From assembly GCF_020510705.1 (NCBI RefSeq), contig NZ_CP075184.1:1116001-1180000 (forward strand): a DNA stretch of 64,000 bases, in the 5' to 3' direction. Below the pieces are notes generated by a model that did not search any database, had not been told where the DNA came from, and saw nothing but the letters and a program-made list of their open reading frames with translations. The first letter of the stretch is position 1, and every line of letters starts with the position of its first letter. Origin of the DNA: Acidovorax radicis. GTDB taxonomy: Bacteria; Pseudomonadota; Gammaproteobacteria; Burkholderiales; Burkholderiaceae_C. The translations under genes and the position numbers were made by a program. Below, piece after piece: positions 31,964 through 40,692 of this stretch.

Positions 31964-32578
31964 ATGCTGAAACGAAATGCTCTTAAAATGATAGCTGTTT
32001 GCGCTTTATCCATAAGCGCTGCAGGCCTGTTGGGTGCTTGTTCTGAAAAGAAGGTCGAATTCCGGGGGGTGGACATCACAGGGGCCGACTACGCCAAAGA
32101 CATCCCGCTGACAGACCACAACGGGCAGGCGCGTCACCTCAAGGACTTCGCCGGCAAGGTGGTGGTGGTGTTTTTTGGCTATACCCAATGCCCGGATGTG
32201 TGCCCGACCTCCATGGCCGAACTCGCCGAAGTCAAGCAGATGCTGGGCAAAGACGGTGACCGCCTTCAGGGGATCTTTGTCACCGTGGACCCAGAGCGCG
32301 ACACCCCCGAGGTGCTGAAGGCCTACATGGCGAACTTTGACCCCACCTTCCTTGCCTTGCACGGCACACCCGAGCAACTGGCGGCTGTCGCCAAGGACTT
32401 CAAGATTTACTTCAAGAAGGTCGATGGCAAGACGCCCACCAGCTACACCATGGACCATTCGGCGGGCAGCTATGTGTACGACCCCGCAGGGCGGCTGCGC
32501 GTGTACAGCCGTTACGGCAGCGGTGCCCAGGCCCTGGCCTCAGACATCAAGACCTTGCTGGCGGAAGCGGCGGGCTGA
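31964..32578 (+). CDS. SCO1/SenC copper chaperone lipoprotein
   Basis: A 204-residue Sco protein, delivering copper to the CuA site of subunit II. The N-terminus is a lipoprotein signal with lipobox LGAC (Cys26). The thioredoxin-fold domain has the CxxxC pair C76/C80 in TQCPDVCPT and the copper-ligand His165 in TMDHSAGSYVYD. Codons about 6-27 of the signal peptide coincide with a copy of the dispersed repeat, so the h-region IAVCALSISAAG is repeat-derived. It is the last gene of the ctaA-cyoE unit, 5 bp after the cyoE stop. Confidence 0.95.
   Translation: MLKRNALKMIAVCALSISAAGLLGACSEKKVEFRGVDITGADYAKDIPLTDHNGQARHLKDFAGKVVVVFFGYTQCPDVCPTSMAELAEVKQMLGKDGDRLQGIFVTVDPERDTPEVLKAYMANFDPTFLALHGTPEQLAAVAKDFKIYFKKVDGKTPTSYTMDHSAGSYVYDPAGRLRVYSRYGSGAQALASDIKTLLAEAAG
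31979..32044 (+). repeat. palindromic repeat copy 6, coding for the Sco1 signal peptide
   Basis: Blocks GCTCTTAAAATGATAGCTG, TTTGCGCTTTATCCATAAGC, GCTGCAGGCCTGTT and GTGCTTGTTC follow the family order. It is read in frame as ALKMIAVCALSISAAGLLGACS, the hydrophobic part and lipobox of the Sco1 signal peptide. The orientation and reading frame are the same as in the M16 copy at 40696. Confidence 0.85.
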
Positions 32579-32584
32579 CGCGTT

Positions 32585-32607
32585 TAAAAGGGCCACGATG
32601 GTGGCCC
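32585..32607 (-). terminator. intrinsic terminator for the minus-strand Bug gene
   Basis: On the minus strand GGGCCAC and GTGGCCC form a 7-bp stem (32590-32607) with a 4-nt loop, followed by TTTTAAA. It lies 35 bp past the stop of the Bug gene and just after the Sco1 gene on the other strand. Confidence 0.65.
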
Positions 32608-32641
32608 CGGCTTGCGTCAGCCGGCGTTGTGTTCACCCAGG

Positions 32642-33679
32642 CTATTCGACCTTGATGCCGCGCATCGTGATCACGCCCCCCATCAAGCTCGTGTCCGCCT
32701 TGATGCGGTTGGCCAGCCCTTCGGGTGACGAGCCTACTGTCTGCCAGCCCTGTTGAAACAGCTTGGTGCGTACATCCTCGCTGCGGGCAATCGCGCTGAT
32801 GAGTGCGGCAAGCTTGGCCTGAACAGGCTTGGGCATGGTGGATGGCGCCGCAAAAGCGTTCCAGATCTCCAGGTTGAAGCCCTGGATGCCCACTTCCGCC
32901 AGGCTGGGCACGTCTGGCGCCAGCGGGCTGCGGCCAGCCGACGTGACCCCTATCGCGCGCAGCTTGCCCGCACGCACCTGCGCTTGGGCCAGCGCGGGCG
33001 GCAACAGCGCCATCTGGAGCTGTCCGCCCAGCATGGCGTTTGCCACCTGGGGGTAGCCGGGGTAGGGCACATGCACCGGGTTGATGTTGCTGCGTGCCTT
33101 GAGCAACTCGGTGCCAATGTGGCCCACCGTGCCCACACCTGGCGTGCCGTAGCTCCATTTGTCGCCGCTGCTGCGCGCCGCCGCAAAAAACTCACGAGCG
33201 CTGGCGGTGGCCGGCACCCCCGGCTGACTGACAGGCGCCGTCAAAATGAGGGGCGACGTGCCGATCAGGCTAAGGGGTGCCAAATCCTTGAGTGGGTCAT
33301 AAGGCACCGCAGGATTGAGCAGCTTGGCAATGGTCATGTTGCCATTAATCATCAGACCGATGGTGTGGTCATCACGCGCCTTCGCAACGGCGTCGGCGCC
33401 GATATTGCCACCCGCGCCGACCTTGTTTTCCACGATCACGGGCTGGCCCAGCGCTTTCGCCAAAGGCTCTGAAAACGTGCGCGCCGTGAGGTCAGGGGAC
33501 GAGCCCGCGGGAAACCCGACGATGATCTTGAGCGGCTTGGTGGGCCATGCTGTTGGTGTGCTGGCAGCCATGGCCACCGGCTGTTGGGCGAACACCGAAG
33601 GGGCAGCGAAGGGGCTCGCGGCGGTGGCCGCCAGAGCGATCAGCAGCGAGGCGCGGCGGGAAACGGGGCGGCGTGACAT
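32642..33679 (-). CDS. Bug-family tripartite tricarboxylate transporter substrate-binding protein
   Basis: A 345-residue periplasmic receptor. The signal peptide (RRASLLIALAATAASPFA, cleavage near VFAQQ) is followed by WPTKPLKIIVGFPAGSSPDL, a start typical of Bug proteins, then GQPVIVENKVGAGGNIGADA and NPVHVPYPGYPQVANAML. It is a lone gene with no TctA/TctB permease. The GxAGGxxD ligand loop is altered to GFPAGSSPDL, suggesting a different ligand from the Bug protein at 4328-5326. Confidence 0.9.
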   Translation of the reverse strand: MSRRPVSRRASLLIALAATAASPFAAPSVFAQQPVAMAASTPTAWPTKPLKIIVGFPAGSSPDLTARTFSEPLAKALGQPVIVENKVGAGGNIGADAVAKARDDHTIGLMINGNMTIAKLLNPAVPYDPLKDLAPLSLIGTSPLILTAPVSQPGVPATASAREFFAAARSSGDKWSYGTPGVGTVGHIGTELLKARSNINPVHVPYPGYPQVANAMLGGQLQMALLPPALAQAQVRAGKLRAIGVTSAGRSPLAPDVPSLAEVGIQGFNLEIWNAFAAPSTMPKPVQAKLAALISAIARSEDVRTKLFQQGWQTVGSSPEGLANRIKADTSLMGGVITMRGIKVE

Positions 33680-33715
33680 GAGAACACAATCTCCTTGAGA
33701 AATGCGGGGGCCAAA

Positions 33716-33746
33716 ACGACGCGGGGCCCAGAACTGGGGCCCCGCG
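33716..33746 (-). terminator. intrinsic terminator after rpoH
   Basis: CGCGGGGCCC (33720-33729) and GGGCCCCGCG (33737-33746) form a perfect 10-bp stem with a 7-nt loop. On the minus strand GTCGTTTT follows. It lies about 50 bp past the rpoH stop. Confidence 0.65.
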
Positions 33747-33794
33747 AGGCTACTTCTGCAAGAACGTGATGTTACCGCCGCTCGATACCCACGC

Positions 33795-34736
33795 TCACGC
33801 GTACTCGGCCAACGCCTTCTTCATCTTCTTCATTGCCGCCACTTCAATCTGGCGAATGCGCTCGGCGCTGACGCCATACACCGCCGCCAGATCGTGCAGC
33901 GTCATGCCGCCGCTGCCGTCGTCGTTCACCTTGAGCCAGCGCTCTTCAACGATGCGGCGGCTGCGATCATCCAGACTGGCCAGCGCCGTTGCAATGCCAT
34001 CGGTGGCGAGGGCGTCACGCTGGCGGGATTCGATCATCGCCGTGGGTTCGTGGGAGGCATCGGCCAGATAGGCAATGGGGCCAAACGCCTGTTCACCATC
34101 GTCAGACGGAGCTGGGTCAAGCAGCACGTCGCCGCCCGACATGCGGGTTTCCATCTCGATGACTTCTTCCCGCTTGACGTTCAGCTGCCGGGCCACCGCA
34201 TCGATCTCGTGGTCAGACAGGGTGTCGCGGTGCGTGGCTGCATCGGCCGCTGCGGCGTCCGCCTTGAAACTCTGCTTCATCGACCGCAGGTTAAAGAACA
34301 GCTTGCGCTGCGCCTTGGTGGTGGCCACCTTCACCATGCGCCAGTTCTTGAGGATGTATTCGTGGATCTCGGCCTTGATCCAGTGCATGGCGTAGCTGAC
34401 CAGCCGCACGCCCTGGTCGGGATCGAAACGTTTGACGGCCTTCATCAGGCCCACATTGCCTTCCTGGATCAGGTCGCCATGGGGCAGGCCATAGCCTTGG
34501 TATTGGCGGGCAATGGATACGACCAAGCGCAGGTGCGACATCACCAGCCGACCAGCGGCGCCCAGGTCGTTGTTTTCTTTAAGCTGGCGTGCATAGGTCT
34601 GCTCTTCGTCGTGGGTGAGCAGCGGCAGGCGGTTGACGGCCGAAATGTAGGCGTCCAGATTGCCCAGCGGGGGCACAAGCCCCCAGGGGCTGGTGGGAGC
34701 CAAAGTCATCGTCGCGGTTCCAGATTGAGTGGTCAT
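33795..34736 (-). CDS. rpoH: RNA polymerase heat-shock sigma factor RpoH (sigma-32)
   Basis: A 313-residue sigma-70-family factor. Region 2 reads LVMSHLRLVVSIARQYQGYG, LPHGDLIQEGNVGLMKAVKR and FDPDQGVRLVSYAMHWIKAE. The RpoH box appears as TTKAQRKLFFNLRSMKQ, which separates sigma-32 from RpoD and RpoS. Region 4 ends with YGVSAERIRQIEVAAMKKMK. It directs heat-shock gene transcription. The promoter region holds a perfect CIRCE element, so HrcA repression is likely in addition to the usual controls. Confidence 0.97.
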   Translation of the reverse strand: MTTQSGTATMTLAPTSPWGLVPPLGNLDAYISAVNRLPLLTHDEEQTYARQLKENNDLGAAGRLVMSHLRLVVSIARQYQGYGLPHGDLIQEGNVGLMKAVKRFDPDQGVRLVSYAMHWIKAEIHEYILKNWRMVKVATTKAQRKLFFNLRSMKQSFKADAAAADAATHRDTLSDHEIDAVARQLNVKREEVIEMETRMSGGDVLLDPAPSDDGEQAFGPIAYLADASHEPTAMIESRQRDALATDGIATALASLDDRSRRIVEERWLKVNDDGSGGMTLHDLAAVYGVSAERIRQIEVAAMKKMKKALAEYA

Positions 34737-34766
34737 TCCGGGAATCCTTTCCTCTAAGCCAAGATA

Positions 34767-34793
34767 TTAGCACTCTCTGTGATTGAGTGCTAA
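34767..34793. promoter_or_regulatory. CIRCE element (HrcA operator) upstream of rpoH
   Basis: TTAGCACTC (34767-34775), a 9-bp spacer and GAGTGCTAA (34785-34793) form a perfect CIRCE inverted repeat, 31 bp upstream of the rpoH start. On the rpoH strand, TTAGCA and TAATAT can be read as -35 and -10 hexamers lying over the element, so HrcA binding would block the promoter. Confidence 0.93.
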
Positions 34794-34841
34794 GCCCTGA
34801 AGTTCCCGTGGAATTGCCCTATGTCACCTTCGAATGGATTT

Positions 34842-34904
34842 GAAAAAAATGAGGTTGCTGCGCTTATCAGGCATGGCTAAGTAGCTATCATTTTTGATGA
34901 ATAT
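34842..34904 (-). repeat. palindromic repeat copy 7, reverse orientation, degenerate
   Basis: Read on the minus strand it gives AAAATGATAGCTACTTAGC, GATAAGCGCAGCAACC and ATTTTTTTCAAAT, in family order. The first arm is decayed. It lies between the EAL-protein stop and the rpoH promoter, both on the minus strand, and could separate the two transcripts. Confidence 0.65.
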
Positions 34905-34928
34905 TCCTTGCCCCCAGCCATCCGCAGC

Positions 34929-37613
34929 TCAGTGTGGCTGGCTGTGAGGGGCGAGATGGGCCTCGATAGCACCCCGGCGCGCCCGGTTTTCGAATTCCTC
35001 CAGCGCCAGCGGGCGGCCAAACAGGTAGCCCTGAAACGCCTTGCAGCCATGCGCCAGCAAAAACGCATGGTGCTCTGTGGTTTCCACCCCTTCGGCAATC
35101 ACTCCCAGGCCCAGGCTTGCGGCCAACGCAATGATCGTGCGTGCGATGGCTGCGTCGCTGGGGTGTTGCAGCACGCCGCGCACAAACCCCTGGTCGATCT
35201 TGATCTGATCGAGTGGCAGGCGCTTGAGGTAGCTGAGGCTGGAATAGCCCGTGCCAAAGTCGTCGAGCGAGAAGCCCAGCCCATGCGCACGCAAGGCGTG
35301 CATGGTGGCGATCACGTTGTCCACATTGGCCAGCAGCAGGCTTTCGGTCAGCTCCAGCTTGATGCGGGTGGGGTTGGCGCCGGTGCGCTGCAGCAGCGTG
35401 AGCACGCGCTCCACAAAGTTGTCTTGCAGAAACTGGCGTGCGCTCACGTTGATGGCAAGGCACAGGGATTCCAGGGCCGGGTCGGTGCGCCACTGCGCCT
35501 GTTGGCGCATGGCGGTCTCCATGACCCAATCGCCCAGGGGCAGGATCAGCCCACATTCTTCGGCCAGGGGGATGAATTCGGACGGCGGGACCATGCCCTG
35601 AACCGGGTGCTGCCAGCGCACCAGCGCCTCGGCCCCTGTGATGCGCGCCTGGTCGTCCACCTGCGGCTGGTACAGCAGCAAGAACTGCGACTGGCGCAGG
35701 CCGTTGTGCAGCGCGGCCTCCATCAGCGCACGGCGGTTGACCGCCTGCTGCATGTCCGGGTCAAAAAAACGCAAGGTGTTGCGGCCGGCATCCTTGGCCC
35801 GGTACATCGCCATGTCGGCCTGCTTGAGCACCTCGTCCACAGAGTCGCGATAGTGGCTGAGCAGCGTGACCCCCACGCTGGCCGAAGAGTGGTGTTCGTG
35901 CCCTGCCAGTTCATAAGGCTGGCGCAGCCGGGTGAGGATCAGCTCACCGAGGGTGCGCACCTGCGCGGCGGCTTCGCTTGCGTCGCTGCTCAGGTTTTGC
36001 AGCACCACCACAAATTCATCACCGCCCAGGCGTGCCACCGTGTCTTGCTCGCGCACGCAGTCGCGCAGGCGCCGCGCCACCTCGCGAAGCAGCAAATCAC
36101 CCACCTCGTGGCCGCGTGTGTCGTTGAGCGTCTTGAAATTGTCGAGGTCCACAAACAACACCGCGGTGTTAGCCCCAGAGCGCGCACCGTGGATAAGCAC
36201 CTGCTGCAACCGATCCACCAGCAGGCGCCGGTTGGGCAACTGCGTGAGCGCGTCGTAAAACGCCAGGTAGCGGGCTTCCTCTTCGGCGGCCTTGCGGTCG
36301 GAGATATCGATGTCGATGCAGAACATCTCGGGGGGCTGACCGGGCACCTGGATGTAGGCGTGGCTCGAGAACACATCGACCACCGAACCGTCCTTGCGCC
36401 GCATTTGCAACTCACCGGCGGGGATGACCTCGCCAGTGGCGAACATGTGCTGCACATCGGTGCGCACGGCCTCGCGCAGGGGATGCGGAATGATGAGGTC
36501 GAGCAAGTTGCTGCCCAAGGCTTCGTCGGCCGTGTAGCCGTACAGGCGTTCAGACGCCTTGTTCCAGTAAGTGGTGGTGCCGTCCTGCAGATAGCCTTGT
36601 ACCGAGATGGACGGGATGTTGAGCAGCAGCGATCGAAAACGCAGCTCTGATTCGCGCAGCGCGCTTTCAGTGTGTTTGCGCTCGGTGATGTCCCGGGCGA
36701 GGAACACCACCGCCGCCTGGCCCCGCACCTGCACCCCCAGGGGCTGGGTGCGCCCCTCAAAAAGGCGCAGCCCCGAAAGGGTGAGCATCTCGTACTCAAG
36801 GGTATGGGTGGCGCCCGACCGCAAGGTTTCCTGTATCAGCGCCATAAAACGACGGGCCTGTTCGGGTGGCAACATCTCATCCATCCGTTTTCCGAGAAGC
36901 TGTGGTGCGCTGGCGGCCAGCGCTGCGTCGTTTGACGACAACACCTCTACATAGCGCCCCTGGGCGTCCAGCACCAGCAGCACATCGGGTATGGCCAGGG
37001 CAATCGCATGCAGCCGGGCGGCGCTTTCCTTGAGGGAAAGTTCGGTGCGCATGCGGTCTTCCACGTCGCGTAGCAGCAGGCCCAGAACCACCGTGGCGGG
37101 CGTAAAGGTCAGCAGATAGGGCAGCGTCAATGTCTGGTTGATGCGCTGCGAAATATCTGCAGGGAGCAGCTGAAACAGCGCAATCACGGCGGTGTGCAGC
37201 AGCAGGCCGAACAGCGCCAGCGCCACGGGCTCCACACCCACCCGGCCCAGGGCGCGCCCGTGGCGGTACACCAGCCCGAGCGCGGTGCACAGCACAATCA
37301 CCAGCAGGCCCACCTCCATCCCCGTGCCGCCAAGCCAGAGGCGGCCTGTGATGGCCATCGCCGCCGCAATGCACGCCACCCACGGCCCGCCGAACAACCC
37401 CGCCATGCTCAGGACCACCGAGCGCGCATCAAAAATGACGCCGGGGACGATCGTGACCGGCGCGAACATGCCGACCAGGCAAATGCTGCCGAAGATCACC
37501 CCCGACAGCACCTGCCCCACGCCGGGGTGCTGGCGCCACACCCGGATGTTGATCCCGTGCAGGAAACACAGGGCCAAAAGCAGGGCTACGCCTTTGAGTA
37601 GCTCAATAAACAT
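34929..37613 (-). CDS. membrane PAS-PAS-GGDEF-EAL c-di-GMP turnover protein
   Basis: An 894-residue inner-membrane signalling protein. Residues 1-190 form a 5-6 helix sensor of the 5TM-5TMR_LYT type. Two PAS domains follow (about 195-310 and 325-440). A GGDEF diguanylate cyclase domain has an intact motif (ARLGGDEFVVVL near 530). The EAL phosphodiesterase domain (about 640-880) has GAEALVRWQHP, DDFGTGYSSL and GVETTEHHAFL. Both catalytic motifs are intact, so either or both activities may operate. The neighbouring genes give no clue to the pathway. Confidence 0.93.
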   Translation of the reverse strand: MFIELLKGVALLLALCFLHGINIRVWRQHPGVGQVLSGVIFGSICLVGMFAPVTIVPGVIFDARSVVLSMAGLFGGPWVACIAAAMAITGRLWLGGTGMEVGLLVIVLCTALGLVYRHGRALGRVGVEPVALALFGLLLHTAVIALFQLLPADISQRINQTLTLPYLLTFTPATVVLGLLLRDVEDRMRTELSLKESAARLHAIALAIPDVLLVLDAQGRYVEVLSSNDAALAASAPQLLGKRMDEMLPPEQARRFMALIQETLRSGATHTLEYEMLTLSGLRLFEGRTQPLGVQVRGQAAVVFLARDITERKHTESALRESELRFRSLLLNIPSISVQGYLQDGTTTYWNKASERLYGYTADEALGSNLLDLIIPHPLREAVRTDVQHMFATGEVIPAGELQMRRKDGSVVDVFSSHAYIQVPGQPPEMFCIDIDISDRKAAEEEARYLAFYDALTQLPNRRLLVDRLQQVLIHGARSGANTAVLFVDLDNFKTLNDTRGHEVGDLLLREVARRLRDCVREQDTVARLGGDEFVVVLQNLSSDASEAAAQVRTLGELILTRLRQPYELAGHEHHSSASVGVTLLSHYRDSVDEVLKQADMAMYRAKDAGRNTLRFFDPDMQQAVNRRALMEAALHNGLRQSQFLLLYQPQVDDQARITGAEALVRWQHPVQGMVPPSEFIPLAEECGLILPLGDWVMETAMRQQAQWRTDPALESLCLAINVSARQFLQDNFVERVLTLLQRTGANPTRIKLELTESLLLANVDNVIATMHALRAHGLGFSLDDFGTGYSSLSYLKRLPLDQIKIDQGFVRGVLQHPSDAAIARTIIALAASLGLGVIAEGVETTEHHAFLLAHGCKAFQGYLFGRPLALEEFENRARRGAIEAHLAPHSQPH

Positions 37614-37677
37614 GGGCCTCCTGGCTATTGCAGTGGAGACCCATCATGGGGGAATTGTTGCGATTCGTAAATGCGAA

Positions 37678-37698
37678 GATGGCCCCGGTGGGGCCATC
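37678..37698. other. GC-rich hairpin between ftsY and the EAL gene
   Basis: GATGGCCCC and GGGGCCATC form a 9-bp stem with a 3-nt loop in the 188-bp gap between two minus-strand genes. No T-run follows on either strand, so it is at best a weak terminator. Nothing else was seen in this gap. Confidence 0.4.
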
Positions 37699-37801
37699 GT
37701 GGGACGGTTGGCGGGTGGGTGGCCGGCCGGGCCCGGCAATTTTTCGCGCTATCGGGGGTTGTTGAGTTCATCCAGCCCCCAATCCGATAGTTCTCAAGTT
37801 C

Positions 37802-39205
37802 TCAAGTCAGCAGGGCCTGGGCAAACTCGCGGGCATTGAAGGTTTCGAGGTCTTCGAGCTTTTCGCCGACGCCGATGAAATAGACGGGAATCGGGCGCTC
37901 CTGCGCAATGGCCGCCAGCACGCCGCCCTTGGCCGTGCCGTCGAGTTTGGTAACGATCAGGCCGGTGAGCTGCAAGGCGTCGTCAAAAGAACGCACCTGG
38001 GCCAGCGCGTTCTGGCCGGTGTTGCCATCGATCACCAGCAGCACCTCATGCGGGGCCGTGGCATCGGCCTTGGTCACCACACGGCGGATCTTTTTCAACT
38101 CTTCCATCAGATGCAGCTGCGTGGGCAGGCGGCCGGCGGTGTCCACCAGCACCACGTCCTTGCCACGGGCCTTGCCCGCTGTGACGGCATCAAAGCTCAC
38201 GGCGGCGGGGTCGCCGCCTTCCTGGCTCACGATCTCGACGGTGTTGCGGTCGGCCCATACGCCCAATTGCTCGCGGGCAGCGGCGCGGAAGGTGTCGGCC
38301 GCCGCCAGCAGCACGGCGGCGCCTTCGTCGGCGAGGTGTTTGGTGAGCTTGCCAATGGAGGTGGTCTTGCCCGCGCCATTGACGCCCGCGACCATGATCA
38401 CCGTGGGCGTGTATTTGCCAATGACCAGGGCCTTTTCCAGCGGGCGCAACAGGTCGGCCAGCGCATCGGCCAGCAGGCCCTTCACTGCGGCGGGGTCGGT
38501 GGTCTTGTTTTCCTTCACGCGGCGCTTGAGGTCCGTCAGCAGGTGGGTGGTGGCCTTCACGCCGGTGTCGGCCATCAGCAGCGCTTCTTCCAGCTCTTCG
38601 TACAGCGCATCGTTGATTTGGGTGCCGGTGAACACCGTGGTGATGCTGCTGCCGGTTTTGCGCAGGCCGGTCTTGAGGCGGTCCAGCCAGCCTTTGCGCT
38701 CGGCGGCAACCACGGGTGGCACAGCGGCAACGGGCGCAGGCGGGGGCACCACGGCGGGGGCGGGCATCGGCTGCGCAGCCCTGACGGGCGCGGGCCCCTG
38801 TACCGTGGTGGTGGGCGTGGCAAATGGCGCCGCAGCAGGCGCTGCAGCGGGCGCTATCGGCCGGGGGGGCTCCTCAACAGGCGTTGCGACTGGTGTTGCA
38901 ACGGGCGGCGCCACCACTTCGGGGGCTTTGGCCGCAAAGGGGTTGCGCAGCCATCCAAATCCCCCCGGGGCCGGAGGGGGCGCTGGCGTGGGGGCAGGGG
39001 GCGCCGCAGGGCCTGGGGGCGGTGCGGCTACCGCAGCGCTGGGGTCCGTGGTGGCAACCGCTGGCGTGGGCGCCAGGGATGGTGGGGCGGCAATAGGCGC
39101 AGCCACAGGGGCCGGCGCGGCGGGTGCAGAGGCGCCTGGCGGCTGGGCCGTTGCGGGCGCATCGTTGGGTGCGGGGTTGGGTTTCTTCTTGAAAAAACTG
39201 AACAT
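37802..39205 (-). CDS. ftsY: signal recognition particle receptor FtsY
   Basis: A 467-residue SRP receptor GTPase. The start at 39205 gives MFSFFKKKPNPAP. A long Ala/Pro-rich region (about 10-165), with repeats such as APAPVAAPIAAPP and APPAPTPAPPPAPGG, replaces the acidic A domain of E. coli FtsY. The NG domain follows, with GVNGAGKTTSIGKL (G1), DTFRAAAREQL and DTAGRLPTQLHLMEELKK. It is divergent from the M16 peptidase with 28 bp between starts, an arrangement common in Burkholderiales. Function is certain; the linker is the odd part. Confidence 0.95.
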   Translation of the reverse strand: MFSFFKKKPNPAPNDAPATAQPPGASAPAAPAPVAAPIAAPPSLAPTPAVATTDPSAAVAAPPPGPAAPPAPTPAPPPAPGGFGWLRNPFAAKAPEVVAPPVATPVATPVEEPPRPIAPAAAPAAAPFATPTTTVQGPAPVRAAQPMPAPAVVPPPAPVAAVPPVVAAERKGWLDRLKTGLRKTGSSITTVFTGTQINDALYEELEEALLMADTGVKATTHLLTDLKRRVKENKTTDPAAVKGLLADALADLLRPLEKALVIGKYTPTVIMVAGVNGAGKTTSIGKLTKHLADEGAAVLLAAADTFRAAAREQLGVWADRNTVEIVSQEGGDPAAVSFDAVTAGKARGKDVVLVDTAGRLPTQLHLMEELKKIRRVVTKADATAPHEVLLVIDGNTGQNALAQVRSFDDALQLTGLIVTKLDGTAKGGVLAAIAQERPIPVYFIGVGEKLEDLETFNAREFAQALLT

Positions 39206-39233
39206 TGGCGGGTTCTTAGAATCACTCCATTCT

Positions 39234-40667
39234 ATGAAACGCGCTTTCACCCTTCTGGGCCTTGTGGCCTGCCTCTCGTCCGGGGCTGCTTTTGCGGCAT
39301 CACCACCGGTGTCTCAACCTTCTGCCGCGACATCTGCCACCGCTTCAGGCGCGCAACAGTTCACGCTGAAAAATGGCATGCAGCTGATCGTGCAGCCCGA
39401 CCACCGGGCGCCGACTGCCGTGCACATGGTGTGGGTGCGCGTGGGTTCCATGGACGAGGTGGACGGCACCTCGGGGGTGGCCCATGCGCTCGAACACATG
39501 ATGTTCAAGGGCTCCAAAACCGTCCCGCCGGGCGAGTTCTCTCGGCGGGTGGCCGCCCTGGGGGGGCGTGAAAACGCCTTTACCAGCCGCGACTACACCG
39601 GTTATTACCAGCAGATTCCGGCCAACCGCCTCGAAGACGTGATGCGGCTCGAATCCGACCGTTTTGCCCATAACCAGTGGCCGGACGAAGAGTTCAAGAA
39701 AGAGATCGAGGTGGTCAAGGAAGAGCGCCGCTTGCGCACCGAAGACCAGCCCCGCGCCATGCTGGCCGAGCAGCTTTTTGCGGCCACCTTCAATGCGTCG
39801 CCTTACCGCCGCCCCATCGTCGGCTGGATGAGCGATCTCGATGCGATGACGCCCGATGACGTGCGCAACTTCCACCACCAGTGGTACACGCCGACCAATG
39901 CGGTGGTGGTGGTGGCGGGCGATGTGGATGTGGCCAAGGTCCGTGAACAGGCCGAGAAATACTACGGCAGCCTGCCGGTGCACGCCATTCCCGTGCGCAA
40001 GCCGCGCACCGAGCCCGTGCAGCAGGGGCTGCGGCGCATTGCGGTCAAGGCGCCTGCCGAGCAGGCGTATGTGGCCCTGGCGTTTCGCACGCCCAGCCTG
40101 GAGCGCGTGGACAACCTGACCGACACCGACCGCGATGCGCTCGCACTCATGGTGTTGTCCGCCGTGCTCAACGGCTACGACGGCGCGCGGCTGGACCGGG
40201 CGTTGACCCAGGGCGACAACCGCGTGGCCGACAGCGCCAGCAGCTCGGCCATGGTCACGGGGCGCGGGCCCAGCCTGTTCATGCTCAGCGGCGTGCCCAC
40301 AGCCGGCAAGACGGCCGCCCAGGTGGAAGCTGCCCTGCGTGCCGAAGTGGCCCGTGTGGCCAGCGAAGGCGTGAGCGAGGCCGAGCTGGCGCGCGTGAAG
40401 ACACAGTGGATCGCCTCGACCGTGTACGAACGCGATTCGGTGATGAGCCAGGCCCAGGAGCTGGGCGGCAACTGGGTGCAGGGCTTTCCGCTGGACGCCA
40501 ACGAGCGCCTGCTGGCGCTGCTGCGCACTGTGACCCCCGCGCAGGTGCAGGCCGTGGCGGGCCGGTATTTTGGCGATGACCAGCTCACGGTCGCCACCTT
40601 GCTGCCCCAGCCGCTGGATGCGCGCAGCGCCCGCCCTGCGTCGCCCCTGGGCGCTTCCATTCGCTGA
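39234..40667 (+). CDS. M16 family zinc peptidase, catalytic subunit
   Basis: A 477-residue exported M16 peptidase. A signal peptide (MKRAFTLLGLVACLSSGAAF, cut after AFA) leads to the inverted zinc motif HALEH (H84, E87, H88) and the distal Glu region EVVKEERRLRTEDQP. It is the active half of a two-gene periplasmic M16 pair, like PqqL-type or mitochondrial-processing-like heterodimers. The partner gene starts 26 bp downstream. Confidence 0.92.
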   Translation: MKRAFTLLGLVACLSSGAAFAASPPVSQPSAATSATASGAQQFTLKNGMQLIVQPDHRAPTAVHMVWVRVGSMDEVDGTSGVAHALEHMMFKGSKTVPPGEFSRRVAALGGRENAFTSRDYTGYYQQIPANRLEDVMRLESDRFAHNQWPDEEFKKEIEVVKEERRLRTEDQPRAMLAEQLFAATFNASPYRRPIVGWMSDLDAMTPDDVRNFHHQWYTPTNAVVVVAGDVDVAKVREQAEKYYGSLPVHAIPVRKPRTEPVQQGLRRIAVKAPAEQAYVALAFRTPSLERVDNLTDTDRDALALMVLSAVLNGYDGARLDRALTQGDNRVADSASSSAMVTGRGPSLFMLSGVPTAGKTAAQVEAALRAEVARVASEGVSEAELARVKTQWIASTVYERDSVMSQAQELGGNWVQGFPLDANERLLALLRTVTPAQVQAVAGRYFGDDQLTVATLLPQPLDARSARPASPLGASIR

Positions 40668-40692
40668 ACCCGTTCTGGCGCCTCATCACATC

